Assembly: GCA_014376575.1 (NCBI GenBank)
Contig: JACMRF010000135.1
Coordinates: 1-39,353, forward strand
Direction: 5' to 3'
DNA: 39,353 bases
Source: Undibacterium sp.
GTDB lineage: Bacteria > Pseudomonadota > Gammaproteobacteria > Burkholderiales > Burkholderiaceae
Every line of letters starts with the position of its first letter. The first letter of the stretch is position 1. Under the pieces are notes generated by a model. That model was not told the origin of the DNA. It saw nothing but the letters and a program-made list of their open reading frames with translations, and ran no database searches. Shown in pieces: positions 9,031 through 18,093 of this stretch. Made by a program: the position numbers and the translations under genes.

Positions 9031-10920
9031 GTGAACAATACGTTTTCTAAAGCAGCCATTTGGGTAGTTATTGCCTTGGTGCTTTTTATGGTTTTTAAGC
9101 AATTCGACGGTAAAGGGGCCGGCTCTGGCGCCACTGCTATGCCTTATTCGGAGTTTTTGGACGAAGTCAGAGCCAAACATATTAAAGATGCGACCATTGA
9201 CGATGTCAATCGGACTGTCGTTGCGACCACACTTGATGGAAAAAAAATCAAGTCACAATTGACTATATTTGATCGCGGTTTAGTAGGTGACTTGGTCAAC
9301 AATGGAATTAAATTTGATAATAAACCACCGGAAGAGCAGTCGTTCCTTTCTCAGGTCTTTATCTCTTGGTTCCCAATGTTATTGTTAATTGGTGTTTGGA
9401 TATTTTTCATGCGTCAAATGCAGGGTGGCGGTAAAGGCGGTGCTTTTTCTTTCGGTAAGTCGAAAGCACGCATGCTTGATGATACAAACAATAATGTGTC
9501 ATTTGCTGACGTGGCTGGGTGTGATGAAGCTAAAGAAGAAGTAAGTGAAATCGTAGACTTTCTTCGTGATCCAACAAAATTTCAAAAACTCGGCGGTCGT
9601 ATTCCGCGCGGCGTATTAATGGTAGGTCCTCCGGGAACCGGTAAAACTTTGTTGGCACGTGCTATTGCTGGAGAGGCTAAGGTACCATTTTTTACTATTT
9701 CCGGGTCTGATTTTGTTGAAATGTTTGTAGGCGTTGGCGCCTCTCGTGTACGCGATATGTTTGAGAATGCCAAAAAACACTCTCCATGCATTATTTTTAT
9801 CGATGAAATCGATGCCGTCGGCCGTCATCGGGGCGCAGGGATGGGCGGTGGTAATGACGAGCGCGAACAAACGCTGAATCAAATGTTGGTCGAGATGGAT
9901 GGTTTTGAACCAAACTCAGGCGTGATCGTAGTAGCTGCCACCAACAGAGCCGATGTTTTGGATAAGGCTTTGCTGCGTCCGGGTCGCTTTGATCGACAAG
10001 TGACAGTGAGTTTGCCTGATATTCGCGGTCGCGAACAGATTTTGAACGTCCATATGCGCAAGGTACCTATCGCTCCAGATGTACGGGCTGACATTATTGC
10101 TCGCGGCACGCCTGGTTTCTCTGGCGCAGATTTGGCGAATCTGGTCAACGAATCTGCTCTATTTGCTGCACGCCGTAATAAGCGTTTAGTTGAGATGCAA
10201 GATTTCGAAGATGCCAAAGATAAGATATACATGGGGCCAGAACGTAAGTCGATGGTTATGCGTGAAGATGAACGTCGCAATACGGCATATCATGAGTCTG
10301 GTCATGCTGTGGTGGCCAAATTGTTACCTAAGGCGGATCCTGTTCATAAAGTGACAATTATGCCCCGTGGTAACGCTTTGGGTCTGACTTGGCAATTGCC
10401 AGAGCATGATCAAATTAGCGGTTATAAAGATAAGATGCTGGAAGAAATTGCCATTTTGTTCGGTGGTCGCATTGCGGAGGAATTATTTGTAGGCCAAATG
10501 TCTACTGGCGCATCAAACGACTTTTCACGCGCGACAAAGTTGGCGCGTGCGATGGTCACACGTTTTGGTATGTCCGATAGCTTGGGTGTCATGGTGTACG
10601 AAGATAGCCAGCAAGAAGGATATTTTGGCGGTCCCTCTAAGACAATCTCCGAGGCGACACAGCAAAAAGTGGATGCCGAAATTCGCTTTATTCTGGATGC
10701 GCAATATGCGATTTCCCGGCAATTGTTGGAGCAAAACCGCGATAAGGTTGAGGCGATGACAAAAGCGTTACTGGATTGGGAAACAATTGACGCTGATCAG
10801 ATTAATCAAATTATGAGCGGTTTGGAGCCAACTCCGCCAAAGCAAGGGCATAACTCTCGTAAATCGTCTTCCGACAGTCCGCCGGGCGGCGTCTCACCGA
10901 CTGCGACTGCTACTGCGTAA
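9031..10920 (+). CDS. ftsH: ATP-dependent zinc metalloprotease FtsH
   Basis: Inner-membrane hexameric AAA+ protease that degrades short-lived and misassembled membrane and cytosolic proteins. From the GTG at 9031 it has 629 residues. AAGGAG at 9019-9024 fits that GTG and argues against the upstream ATG at 9010. Domains in order are TM1 (about 7-23), a periplasmic domain, TM2 (about 108-127), and the AAA module with Walker A GPPGTGKT (199-206) and Walker B IIFIDEID (about 254-261). An arginine-finger region [10 protein letters not shown] and the zinc site HESGH (421-425) follow. The tail is Ser/Thr/Pro-rich. A strong hairpin and T-tract directly follow, separating it from folP. Confidence 0.97.
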   Translation: MNNTFSKAAIWVVIALVLFMVFKQFDGKGAGSGATAMPYSEFLDEVRAKHIKDATIDDVNRTVVATTLDGKKIKSQLTIFDRGLVGDLVNNGIKFDNKPPEEQSFLSQVFISWFPMLLLIGVWIFFMRQMQGGGKGGAFSFGKSKARMLDDTNNNVSFADVAGCDEAKEEVSEIVDFLRDPTKFQKLGGRIPRGVLMVGPPGTGKTLLARAIAGEAKVPFFTISGSDFVEMFVGVGASRVRDMFENAKKHSPCIIFIDEIDAVGRHRGAGMGGGNDEREQTLNQMLVEMDGFEPNSGVIVVAATNRADVLDKALLRPGRFDRQVTVSLPDIRGREQILNVHMRKVPIAPDVRADIIARGTPGFSGADLANLVNESALFAARRNKRLVEMQDFEDAKDKIYMGPERKSMVMREDERRNTAYHESGHAVVAKLLPKADPVHKVTIMPRGNALGLTWQLPEHDQISGYKDKMLEEIAILFGGRIAEELFVGQMSTGASNDFSRATKLARAMVTRFGMSDSLGVMVYEDSQQEGYFGGPSKTISEATQQKVDAEIRFILDAQYAISRQLLEQNRDKVEAMTKALLDWETIDADQINQIMSGLEPTPPKQGHNSRKSSSDSPPGGVSPTATATA

Positions 10921-10951
10921 TAGTTAGTTGTTAATTTTTAAATCTGTTAAA

Positions 10952-10987
10952 AAGGGTGAGGAGTAATCCTCGCCCTTATTTTTTATT
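10952..10987 (+). terminator. Rho-independent terminator between ftsH and folP, abutting the folP start
   Basis: An 11-bp stem AAGGGTGAGGA (10952-10962) with TCCTCGCCCTT (10967-10977), one G-U pair and a GTAA tetraloop is followed by ATTTTTTATT (10978-10987). The folP ATG is at 10989, one base after this tract. It may terminate ftsH transcripts, and it occupies the place of the folP ribosome-binding region. Confidence 0.85.
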
Positions 10988-10988
10988 C

Positions 10989-11831
10989 ATGAATAAATAT
11001 TTTGAGTGTGGCAGATATCGCTTTGCTTTAAGCGAAAATCAATATAAACCACTTGTAATGGGAATTCTAAACGTCACGCCTGATTCATTTTCGGATGGTG
11101 GGAGATTCCAATGTGTTGATGGAGCAATTTCTCACGCTGAGCAAATGATTCGTGATGGAGTCGACATCATAGATATAGGTGCCGAATCGAGCAGACCTGG
11201 AGCACGGTCACTGCCCTTGGCTGATGAGTTACGACGTATCATGCCCGTCATCTATGCCTTGCGAGACTGTGGAAAGCCACTATCTATCGATACGTATAAG
11301 CCTGAAGTAATGCGGCAGGCCATTTTAGCCGGTGTCGATATGATCAATGATATTCGTGGATTTGTCTCGCAAGAATCTAAGGATGCAGTTGTAGAGGGAA
11401 ATCTTGGATTGTGTGTAATGCATATGCAGAGCTCACCATTAGACATGCAAGTGACGCCGCGCTACGTAAATGTGAATGTTGAAGTCATTGATTTTTTACG
11501 TCAACGTGTCGCGGAATTCGAACTTGCTGGCATTCATAGAGACAGAATTTGCATTGATCCCGGTTTTGGATTTGGCAAGACTTTAGCGCATAATATTTCA
11601 ATGTTGCAGTATATTAATACGTATCAGGTTGAATTAGGTTTACCGTTGTTGGCTGGTATTTCACGTAAATCTATGATTGGTGAAATAACCGGCCAGCCAG
11701 TTGAACGTCGCTTGGCCGGTAGTCTGGCTGCAGCTCTTGCTGCGATATCTCAGGGAGCCAAAATAGTACGTGTTCATGATGTGGCTGAAACCGTTGATGC
11801 CATCAAGGTATGGCAAGCCGTATCAAAATAA
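10989..11831 (+). CDS. folP: Dihydropteroate synthase
   Basis: Condenses p-aminobenzoate with 6-hydroxymethyl-dihydropterin diphosphate in folate synthesis; it is the sulfonamide target. 280 residues from ATG 10989. The first signature MGILNVTPDSFSDGG and the second IIDIGAESSRPGA are intact, followed by the TIM-barrel motifs SIDTYKPEV, INDIRG, CIDPGFGFGKT, GISRKSM and the C-terminal VRVHDV. A GTG at 10956 would add eleven codons lying inside the terminator hairpin that do not resemble the family N-terminus, so it is rejected. No ribosome site precedes the ATG. The neighbours ftsH and glmM match the E. coli order. Confidence 0.96.
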   Translation: MNKYFECGRYRFALSENQYKPLVMGILNVTPDSFSDGGRFQCVDGAISHAEQMIRDGVDIIDIGAESSRPGARSLPLADELRRIMPVIYALRDCGKPLSIDTYKPEVMRQAILAGVDMINDIRGFVSQESKDAVVEGNLGLCVMHMQSSPLDMQVTPRYVNVNVEVIDFLRQRVAEFELAGIHRDRICIDPGFGFGKTLAHNISMLQYINTYQVELGLPLLAGISRKSMIGEITGQPVERRLAGSLAAALAAISQGAKIVRVHDVAETVDAIKVWQAVSK

Positions 11832-11849
11832 TTGAGACAGGAATAATAA

Positions 11850-13199
11850 ATGACAAGAAAATATTTTGGAACTGACGGTATCCGCGGCAAAGTTGGCGTT
11901 AGTCCCATTACCCCCGATTTTGTAATGCGTTTAGGCTATGCCGCTGGGAAGGTATTGGCAAAAACTGATGTGTTTGGCGGAAGTAAGCCAACGGTATTGA
12001 TAGGGAAAGATACCAGAGTCTCTGGCTACATGCTGGAAGCCTCATTAGAAGCTGGCTTCGCAGCCGCAGGTGTTGATGTCATGCTTTCTGGCCCTATGCC
12101 AACGCCTGCTGTTGCCTATCTGACTAGAGCCTTGCGCCTATCCGCAGGTGTCGTTATTTCTGCATCGCACAATCCATATGAGGATAATGGAATTAAATTT
12201 TTTTCGGCACAAGGTACCAAGTTACCCGACGAAGTTGAGTTGGCGATTGAGGCAGAGCTGGAACGTGAAATGCAATGTGTCAGTTCGGACCATCTGGGAA
12301 AGGCGCATCGTCTGCGTGATGCAAATGGCAGGTATATCGAATTTTGTAAAAGTACTTTTCCTACCGAATTAGATTTGCGTGGTTTGAAAATCGTCGTTGA
12401 TTGCGCAAATGGGGCTGCTTACGATATAGCACCACATGTATTTCATGAGTTGGGGGCTGAGGTCATTCCTATTGGTAACCATCCTAACGGATTCAATATC
12501 AATGATAAAGTTGGTGCTACCGCTCCTGATGCGTTGGCGTTGGCCGTCAGAGCTAATCATGCTGACCTTGGGATTGCATTGGATGGTGATGCTGATCGTC
12601 TGATGATGGTTGATAAGAATGGCAAAGTCTATGATGGTGATCAGCTACTGTATTTAATGGTGATCGACAGGCTGGCAATTGGAGCTGTGCCGGGCGTAGT
12701 TGGAACCTTAATGACGAATATGGCGGTGGAGTTGGCGCTCAAAGAACTTGGCGTTGATTTTGTTCGAGCGAAAGTAGGGGACCGTTATGTGTTAGAGCAA
12801 ATGCGCGAGAGAGGCTGGCTCTTGGGGGGGGAAGGGTCAGGTCATTTATTATGTCTAGATAAACACACAACCGGCGACGGCATAGTCTCTGCCCTTCAAG
12901 TACTTTCAGCTCTGCGTCGCAATGGAAAAAGTTTAGATCAATGTTTTGAAAATTTGAAATTATTTCCACAAGTATTGATCAACATAAAGGTATCTCCTGG
13001 TTTTGAATGGCAGAAAAATGACATGCTGATGTTGGAAAAAAGCAAAGTAGAAGTTGAACTTAAAAATAATGGCAGAGTGCTGATTCGGACGTCAGGCACT
13101 GAACCACTAATACGCGTTATGGTAGAAGCGTTTGATCCAGTAGTGGCCAACACACTTGCGCGCCGGCTTGCCGATTGTATTACGCCGAAAACTGCTTGA
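11850..13199 (+). CDS. glmM: Phosphoglucosamine mutase
   Basis: Interconverts glucosamine-6-phosphate and glucosamine-1-phosphate on the way to UDP-GlcNAc for peptidoglycan and lipopolysaccharide. The 449 residues are close to the usual 445. The N-terminal [13 protein letters not shown] is diagnostic. The phosphoserine loop ISASHNP places the active serine at residue 106. The metal loop LDGDADR lies near residue 250. The sugar loop GEGSGH and the phosphate-binding [14 protein letters not shown] are near the C-terminus. It lies 18 bp after folP, so it is probably cotranscribed with it. A GACAGGAATAA stretch provides the ribosome site. Confidence 0.97.
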   Translation: MTRKYFGTDGIRGKVGVSPITPDFVMRLGYAAGKVLAKTDVFGGSKPTVLIGKDTRVSGYMLEASLEAGFAAAGVDVMLSGPMPTPAVAYLTRALRLSAGVVISASHNPYEDNGIKFFSAQGTKLPDEVELAIEAELEREMQCVSSDHLGKAHRLRDANGRYIEFCKSTFPTELDLRGLKIVVDCANGAAYDIAPHVFHELGAEVIPIGNHPNGFNINDKVGATAPDALALAVRANHADLGIALDGDADRLMMVDKNGKVYDGDQLLYLMVIDRLAIGAVPGVVGTLMTNMAVELALKELGVDFVRAKVGDRYVLEQMRERGWLLGGEGSGHLLCLDKHTTGDGIVSALQVLSALRRNGKSLDQCFENLKLFPQVLINIKVSPGFEWQKNDMLMLEKSKVEVELKNNGRVLIRTSGTEPLIRVMVEAFDPVVANTLARRLADCITPKTA

Positions 13200-13345
13200 A
13201 ATAACGCTTTCATGCACATTCAATCTTGAATATGACAGAGATACCATGTACTATTCAGCCTTCAGTTTTTTGTAGCAAAAACTCATAATCTTGAGTTTAG
13301 TATACAAAGTTTACAACTTGTTTTGTGTGATAAAAACACGCTAAT

Positions 13346-13422
<77 letters not shown>

Positions 13423-13440
13423 GAAAACGCGAATATAATC

Positions 13441-13480
13441 AATGAGTTGCAAGTTTTTTCTTGCAGCTCATTTTTTATTT
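13441..13480 (+). terminator. Rho-independent terminator after tRNA-Arg
   Basis: A 13-bp stem (13441-13453 with 13460-13472, one G-U pair) with a T-rich 6-base loop is followed by TTTTTTATTT. It sits 19 bases after the tRNA. On the minus strand the downstream side has no T-run, so it is not a convincing terminator for the converging mdc operon. Confidence 0.85.
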
Positions 13481-13566
13481 GTGTTCGTTAAATTCATCAT
13501 AAAAGAATGCCTGTCAGAGAGTTGACTAAACAATACAAAGTTTAAGTTCTTGTGATCTTGAGTGAT

Positions 13567-14481
13567 TTATTCAAAGTGACGCGACAACCAATGGACGATA
13601 CCGTCAATGCTGCGAAATTCAGATGCAGAGCGAATTTCAATCTGAGGGTGTCTCGCTTGCAGCATTCTGGATAATGCTGCGCCGGGTCCCAGTTCCAGTG
13701 CGATGTTAATTCCATTTTCTACAAATGCATCCATGCACTCGTGCCAGTGTATGGTCTCAACTAATTGCTCACTTAGCTGCGTTACTGCGGTTTGCTTGTC
13801 GCGAATGAGGCTACCATTCTTGCCCGAGACTATCGGACAGATTTCTGTGTGGAAATGACTTACTTGGAGCTTTTCATGAAACGGCACATACGCATTGTGC
13901 AACCACGAAGTATGTGATGCGATATTTACTGGGAGTTGCTGCACCTTGGCGCCCTGAGCTGCTAGCTCGGTCACCAATTTTGTTAGCTGATCATTGATGC
14001 CCCCGAGGATAATTGCATCATCACCATTAATAATGGCGATTTCAAAACCACGCTCTTTAATCATGCTACTTACTTGAAGCAGGTGAATACCATTTACGGC
14101 TAACATGGTTTGCTCATGCTGAGGATCGCAACAAGCATCCATCAGCTTCGCGCGCTGTCTTGCCAGATCAATGATTTGCCGCTCGCCTAGCATGCCGGCA
14201 ACGCCATAAGAGCTGAGTTCTCCAATGCTGTAACCAGCAACCAGATCTGGTGTTGGCACGCGGTCTTTGATGAGATTCCAGATCGCCATCTGGCTAGCGA
14301 CGATGAGCGGTTGCGCGGTTTGATTGGCAAAAATCAGTGCTGGTTTCTCAACGATCGCATGTAGTTCTGGCGCGCACATGTCGCGTAAGTTCTCGGCACT
14401 GCTACCTCCATTTAGAAGGTCAAACAAACCTGAATGCTGATTGCCCTGACCTGAACATAGCACTAAAAAGCGGGGATTCAT
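13567..14481 (-). CDS. mdcH: Malonate decarboxylase epsilon subunit (malonyl-CoA:ACP transacylase)
   Basis: Loads malonyl from malonyl-CoA onto the acetylated or free carrier MdcC, priming the decarboxylase cycle. 304 residues from ATG 14481, similar to FabD-type transacylases. The start motif LVLCSGQGNQHSG, the nucleophile elbow GYSIGE with Ser85 and the catalytic His190 in NIASHTSW are visible. The frame can be extended upstream to 14499. The ATG at 14481 overlaps the mdcB stop as ATGA, which supports this start and translational coupling. It is the last gene of the ten-gene operon. No strong terminator for the operon was found downstream. Confidence 0.93.
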   Translation of the reverse strand: MNPRFLVLCSGQGNQHSGLFDLLNGGSSAENLRDMCAPELHAIVEKPALIFANQTAQPLIVASQMAIWNLIKDRVPTPDLVAGYSIGELSSYGVAGMLGERQIIDLARQRAKLMDACCDPQHEQTMLAVNGIHLLQVSSMIKERGFEIAIINGDDAIILGGINDQLTKLVTELAAQGAKVQQLPVNIASHTSWLHNAYVPFHEKLQVSHFHTEICPIVSGKNGSLIRDKQTAVTQLSEQLVETIHWHECMDAFVENGINIALELGPGAALSRMLQARHPQIEIRSASEFRSIDGIVHWLSRHFE

Positions 14482-15410
14482 ACAGAACCACCATAACAAA
14501 TTTCATGCACTAAACAAGTCGCTGCCAGCAGATCCGCAGCACCGCCAGGTGATAAACGTTTTGCGCTAAATAGTTGATGGCAGACCAGTGCCTTATGGTA
14601 CCAATCAGGATGTGCTGTGCCTCCCGCATCGATGAAGCGTTGCGCCTGCTCTCTGACGAGCAATGCACCCTCGGTGCCGCCACGATGGTAGATATTGGTA
14701 TCGCTGATATGTGCCAATAGCGAAAAAAAGGTGTCAATGCGTGCTTCGTATGCGGTGCGTCCTGCATAAAGTGTTGCTCGCAGCGCAGGTAAGGCGATAT
14801 CAAATACCGAGGGCAGTCCCAATGCAATTTCTTCTTTTGCTCCGCTTGCCCCGTGACGTTGTGCAACACGGATGCCATTGGATTCATGACTGGAATCTTG
14901 CATATGCAAACGTAACTCAGCGCCCCAATAGTCGAGCAAAGTGCGACGGATTGCCTCGGGGTCAGGTGTGATATTTTGTTCATACAAAACTGCTGCTGCA
15001 GCAGATAACATACCTAGGCTAAATATAGCGCCACGGTGAGTGTTGATACCCTTTGTCGCAATCATCATTCGTCGCTCAGCATCGATACCTAATTTTTTTA
15101 ATCGGCTAAATGAAGCCTGCTCATAACCAGCCTGAGCGATCGCTTTAAAGTAATGACGTAAGGCGAACAAACTACGCATGAAGCTTGCGGCATTCATATC
15201 GGTATGACTGCCGTTATCAATCAGAGAGACCAGCCCTGGTTTTGGGTACAGTGACAGTTCTACATATAAACAACGGACTGCAATTTTTGCGATCCTGCCG
15301 GCTACTGCATTACTCCGGCTGCGGATGTTTTCTATCCGTTCATTACTAGCGACAGCGCCAGAGTGGTGGTGCACAGCCAAAGCTGGCATCGTCGTATGCA
15401 ATTGCCTCAT
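14478..15410 (-). CDS. mdcB: Triphosphoribosyl-dephospho-CoA synthase
   Basis: Makes 2'-(5''-triphosphoribosyl)-3'-dephospho-CoA from ATP and dephospho-CoA, the precursor of the MdcC prosthetic group. 310 residues of the CitG/MdcB family. The conserved segment LYPKPGLVSLIDNGSHTDMN lies near residue 55, HRGAIFSLGML near 125, and the glycine-rich LSPGGAADLLAA near 290. Both ends show ATGA overlaps, with mdcG upstream and mdcH downstream. The first 30 residues are weakly conserved; an inner ATG at residue 8 cannot be excluded, though the overlap favours the first. Confidence 0.93.
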   Translation of the reverse strand: MRQLHTTMPALAVHHHSGAVASNERIENIRSRSNAVAGRIAKIAVRCLYVELSLYPKPGLVSLIDNGSHTDMNAASFMRSLFALRHYFKAIAQAGYEQASFSRLKKLGIDAERRMMIATKGINTHRGAIFSLGMLSAAAAVLYEQNITPDPEAIRRTLLDYWGAELRLHMQDSSHESNGIRVAQRHGASGAKEEIALGLPSVFDIALPALRATLYAGRTAYEARIDTFFSLLAHISDTNIYHRGGTEGALLVREQAQRFIDAGGTAHPDWYHKALVCHQLFSAKRLSPGGAADLLAATCLVHEICYGGSV

Positions 15411-16102
15411 GCTGCTAGCTCACGTGTTATCGCCTGATTTTGAGCGAGGGAGGCAAGCAGTGATGCTGTTGATGCCAAATATACCGTATGCGTGGTCTTG
15501 ACTAGCACTCGTGCCTGACATGAGATGGCAAGTTGCCACTCCCGCCAGGACACTGCCTGTTGTTGAGGAAAAAGTATTTCGCCATCGATTGGCAGCAGCG
15601 TACTGAAAGATGCCAGTAAAGACAAACCTTGTTCTAATTCGCTCAGACTTTTTGGCGAAAATAGAAGATCAATATCTGACCTCTCAGTTATATACGATAG
15701 CCCAGTCAGGCGTTGTAATGCGGTCGAACCAAAGACGCGCATGTCAAGCGCTGGTGATGATGTTTTTAATGCGGTAGCTAAATGAGTAAGAGCTGGCTGC
15801 CAATCTAACGGAGCGGCTTCGATGATGTCACTCAAGGGTAACGCAGAGCTTGATCGCGCAATCATTTTTTTTTCTACACGTAGAGCAATTCTTTGCTTGG
15901 TACCATCGATATTGTTTGGTGGTAAAGCCAATCCAAGGCAGACGACATCCTCTCCCGCATCAACATCATGTCGTCGCACGATCAACGGCCAATCGCGTAG
16001 CCGCCACATGCCGATTGCATGCTGATGCTCAGGTGTCACGGCATCACTTGCCTGCTGCCATCCCTGATCGGATAGCCAGACTAAATCATGGCGCGAGTAC
16101 AT
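15407..16102 (-). CDS. mdcG: Malonate decarboxylase holo-ACP synthase (phosphoribosyl-dephospho-CoA transferase)
   Basis: Transfers the phosphoribosyl-dephospho-CoA group onto the serine of MdcC. 231 residues from ATG 16102. The nucleotidyltransferase signature is visible: Gly125-Ser126 in VFGSTALQ, then Asp143 and Asp145 in RSDIDLLF. The N-terminal MYSRHDLVWLS resembles family N-termini (arginine-histidine-Asp-Leu). ATG 16123 and TTG 16126 are alternative starts. All of them overlap the end of mdcE (by 17 nt or more). Its presence beside mdcB shows that the cofactor pathway is self-contained here. Confidence 0.9.
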   Translation of the reverse strand: MYSRHDLVWLSDQGWQQASDAVTPEHQHAIGMWRLRDWPLIVRRHDVDAGEDVVCLGLALPPNNIDGTKQRIALRVEKKMIARSSSALPLSDIIEAAPLDWQPALTHLATALKTSSPALDMRVFGSTALQRLTGLSYITERSDIDLLFSPKSLSELEQGLSLLASFSTLLPIDGEILFPQQQAVSWREWQLAISCQARVLVKTTHTVYLASTASLLASLAQNQAITRELAA

Positions 16103-16802
16103 GCTGATCTGCGAGGATGGCATCAATGACCGCTTGCGCTAATAGTCGGCCGCCGCGTTGCTTGCCTGTTGCACTGCGCAGATCGGGACTCTGGGCATGT
16201 AACAGAGCTTGCTCAAGCTGCGTCGATAAATCGCCATCCCAGATTGCCTGCACGCCACCCATGCGGAGATAATTTTCTGGTCCCGGTGCAAACACCGGGT
16301 TGCTGATGGCGAGTTCGGTTAGTCTTTCTTCAGACACTTTAGTAATTCTTGCCATCGCTGGCAGACCCATTACGCGGATGGTCGCATCTGGCAAGGCATA
16401 GCAGGCATCTGCCATCAAGCCGCTCGTGATAAAGCCGCCAGACAATGCCTGGTCATAGACTAGACTTAGGATGCGGTGCCCTTTTCTGCGTGCTAGTTCT
16501 ACGCATTTTCCCAGATGCGCCATATAGCTATTAATGCCCAGCATTTCGTCACGATGACGTAGCCGCTGACCTTGCGTATCAACTAGCAAGAGTATCGGGC
16601 GCAATGGATGTTGGCGTAGGGTGTCGAGCACAAATGATGCTTGCGCCAAGGCGATTTCGACTCCTATTGGCGCATGATTTGTCGTGCCAACAACGGCAAC
16701 CGTTTCTTGCTGAGTTTGTCCAGTGCCAGACAATAGTTGGTCTTTTTCATCGATAGTATGTCCAAGTGGGAAGAGGGCACTTGCCAGTGTTCGCCATTCC
16801 AT
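16086..16802 (-). CDS. mdcE: Malonate decarboxylase gamma subunit
   Basis: With MdcD forms the malonyl-S-ACP decarboxylase of the biotin-independent enzyme. 238 residues with a carboxyltransferase (crotonase-like) fold. Visible features are an N-terminal segment TVAVVGTTNHAPIGVEIALAQ, the region PILLLVDTQGQRLRHRDEMLGI, and the oxyanion-hole stretch DQALSGGFITSGLMAD. The MdcD and MdcE pair corresponds to the two halves of acetyl-CoA carboxylase-type transferases. It starts with a TAATG overlap at the mdcD stop, so translation is coupled. A small overlap with mdcG is at the other end. Confidence 0.94.
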   Translation of the reverse strand: MEWRTLASALFPLGHTIDEKDQLLSGTGQTQQETVAVVGTTNHAPIGVEIALAQASFVLDTLRQHPLRPILLLVDTQGQRLRHRDEMLGINSYMAHLGKCVELARRKGHRILSLVYDQALSGGFITSGLMADACYALPDATIRVMGLPAMARITKVSEERLTELAISNPVFAPGPENYLRMGGVQAIWDGDLSTQLEQALLHAQSPDLRSATGKQRGGRLLAQAVIDAILADQHVLAP

Positions 16803-17707
16803 TATGCCGCTCCCAGTCGATAATGTTGCGCTCTACTAATAAAGTGATTGATCTCTAGCATCGGCAACTGTGTCGCATCACTCATGCCGAGCGCATGCCA
16901 TATTTCAAGAGGATCGCGCAATGTGCCAAACGAGTTAATCCGTTGCGTTAATAATTCCTGCTCACGCTCCAGCGCCTCGAGTGAGAGCGCAATACTATCG
17001 CTATGGTCACGATGAATAGTCTGGATCGCTTCAATTGCAGCAGCGCGAAATGCCTCGACAGAGTCAGTCACTATTGCCTGACAATCGCCGGTCAGATAGC
17101 GGTGTTTCCCCCCTGTTGTGCGCCACACCAATGCGCGATCACGCGAGTCGAATTCTTCAACACCGTTCGCCGTCTCAATCACTTCAGGGCCGGACATGGC
17201 GAGGCGCGCTTCTTCTGACATCACGATCCAGTTCGTGCAACGCGCAACGATGCCCATGCCACCAAAACAGCCATTCGATCCACCGATTAAGACGATGACC
17301 GGAATGCCAGCAGCGCGAGTATCGAGCACAGCGCGCATGACTTCAGATACCGCAATCAGTCCCGCATTGGCCTCATGCAAACGCACCCCCCCTGTTTCCA
17401 GCAACAAGACGACGGCGTGCGGTTTTTCAATGATGGCGCGGCGTAACATGCCTACCAGTTTTGCTCCGTGGACTTCGCCGACTGCTCCGCCCATGAATCC
17501 GCCTTCTTGTGCTGCGATAAAAACAGTCTCGCCATGCAAGCGCGCTTTACCAACGATCACGCCATCGTCAAAGGCGACGGGCGCATTCAGTTGCCCCAGA
17601 TGCGGGCTGATCACGCGAGCCCATGGCGGTAAGAATTCATCGAGACTATTCGCGTCAAAAAGTTGTTGTATCCGTTCTCGGGCATTGCATTCGAGATAGC
17701 TGCTCAT
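16802..17707 (-). CDS. mdcD: Malonate decarboxylase beta subunit
   Basis: Decarboxylase partner of MdcE, 301 residues with a carboxyltransferase domain. Typical segments are SYLECNARERIQQLFD at the N-terminus, VFIAAQEGGFMGGAVGEVHGAKL near residue 80, LLLETGGVRLHEANAGLIA near residue 103, and the oxyanion-type loop IGGSNGCFGGMGI near residue 141. It overlaps the mdcC stop by four bases (ATGA). Several long open frames on the plus strand inside this gene (for example 17118-17699) are shadows of its codon pattern. Confidence 0.95.
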   Translation of the reverse strand: MSSYLECNARERIQQLFDANSLDEFLPPWARVISPHLGQLNAPVAFDDGVIVGKARLHGETVFIAAQEGGFMGGAVGEVHGAKLVGMLRRAIIEKPHAVVLLLETGGVRLHEANAGLIAVSEVMRAVLDTRAAGIPVIVLIGGSNGCFGGMGIVARCTNWIVMSEEARLAMSGPEVIETANGVEEFDSRDRALVWRTTGGKHRYLTGDCQAIVTDSVEAFRAAAIEAIQTIHRDHSDSIALSLEALEREQELLTQRINSFGTLRDPLEIWHALGMSDATQLPMLEINHFISRAQHYRLGAA

Positions 17708-18030
17708 GATTGTGTTCCTTGTGGCTGACTTAATAGCGTCTCAACCGCCTGATCCAAACGAAGACTGACAACAGCAGGTGTCGCGCCCATGTCGTTGATC
17801 GTAATTTTGACATCGGCAAGTAACCAGCGCGCATTAAAATCTGCCATCACAGCAGCCCAGATCGCGCCAAAGCCCACCGCTGCCGTATTGATTTCTATCT
17901 CGCAGGCTTGTTGCAAAGGGCAAGATTCAATTAATACTTCCAGGTTGCCAGAGCTGACCACCCCAACCAGTTCTGCTTGTTGCGGGACAGCGCGCTGGCC
18001 ACGCTCGAATCGATAAGATAAATGTTCCAT
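17704..18030 (-). CDS. mdcC: Malonate decarboxylase acyl carrier protein (delta subunit)
   Basis: Small carrier protein of 108 residues that holds the phosphoribosyl-dephospho-CoA arm on which acetyl and malonyl groups turn over. The attachment serine lies in the VVSSGNLEVLIE segment near residue 26. The family core EIEINTAAVGFGAIWAAVMADF and WLLADVKITINDMGATPAVV is present. ATG 18030 gives the N-terminus MEHLSYRF, which resembles family members. ATG 18042, preceded by AGAAAG, and GTG 18045 are alternatives. It follows mdcA after a short gap of about 50-65 bp, the only real gap inside the operon, and overlaps mdcD. Confidence 0.93.
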   Translation of the reverse strand: MEHLSYRFERGQRAVPQQAELVGVVSSGNLEVLIESCPLQQACEIEINTAAVGFGAIWAAVMADFNARWLLADVKITINDMGATPAVVSLRLDQAVETLLSQPQGTQS

Positions 18031-18093
18031 TATCGCTTTCATCACTTTCTAATTTTATGGATGAGATGCATCCCTAGAGATGCAACTCGTCAA

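Noticed and set aside
10956..10988. GTG at 10956 as an upstream start for folP
   Set aside because: The added eleven residues are encoded by the terminator stem and do not resemble FolP N-termini; the ATG at 10989 fits the family.
17118..17699. 193-codon open frame on the plus strand inside mdcD
   Set aside because: Antisense to a clear mdcD with conserved motifs. Its Pro/Ser/Arg/Thr-rich composition is typical of shadow translation.
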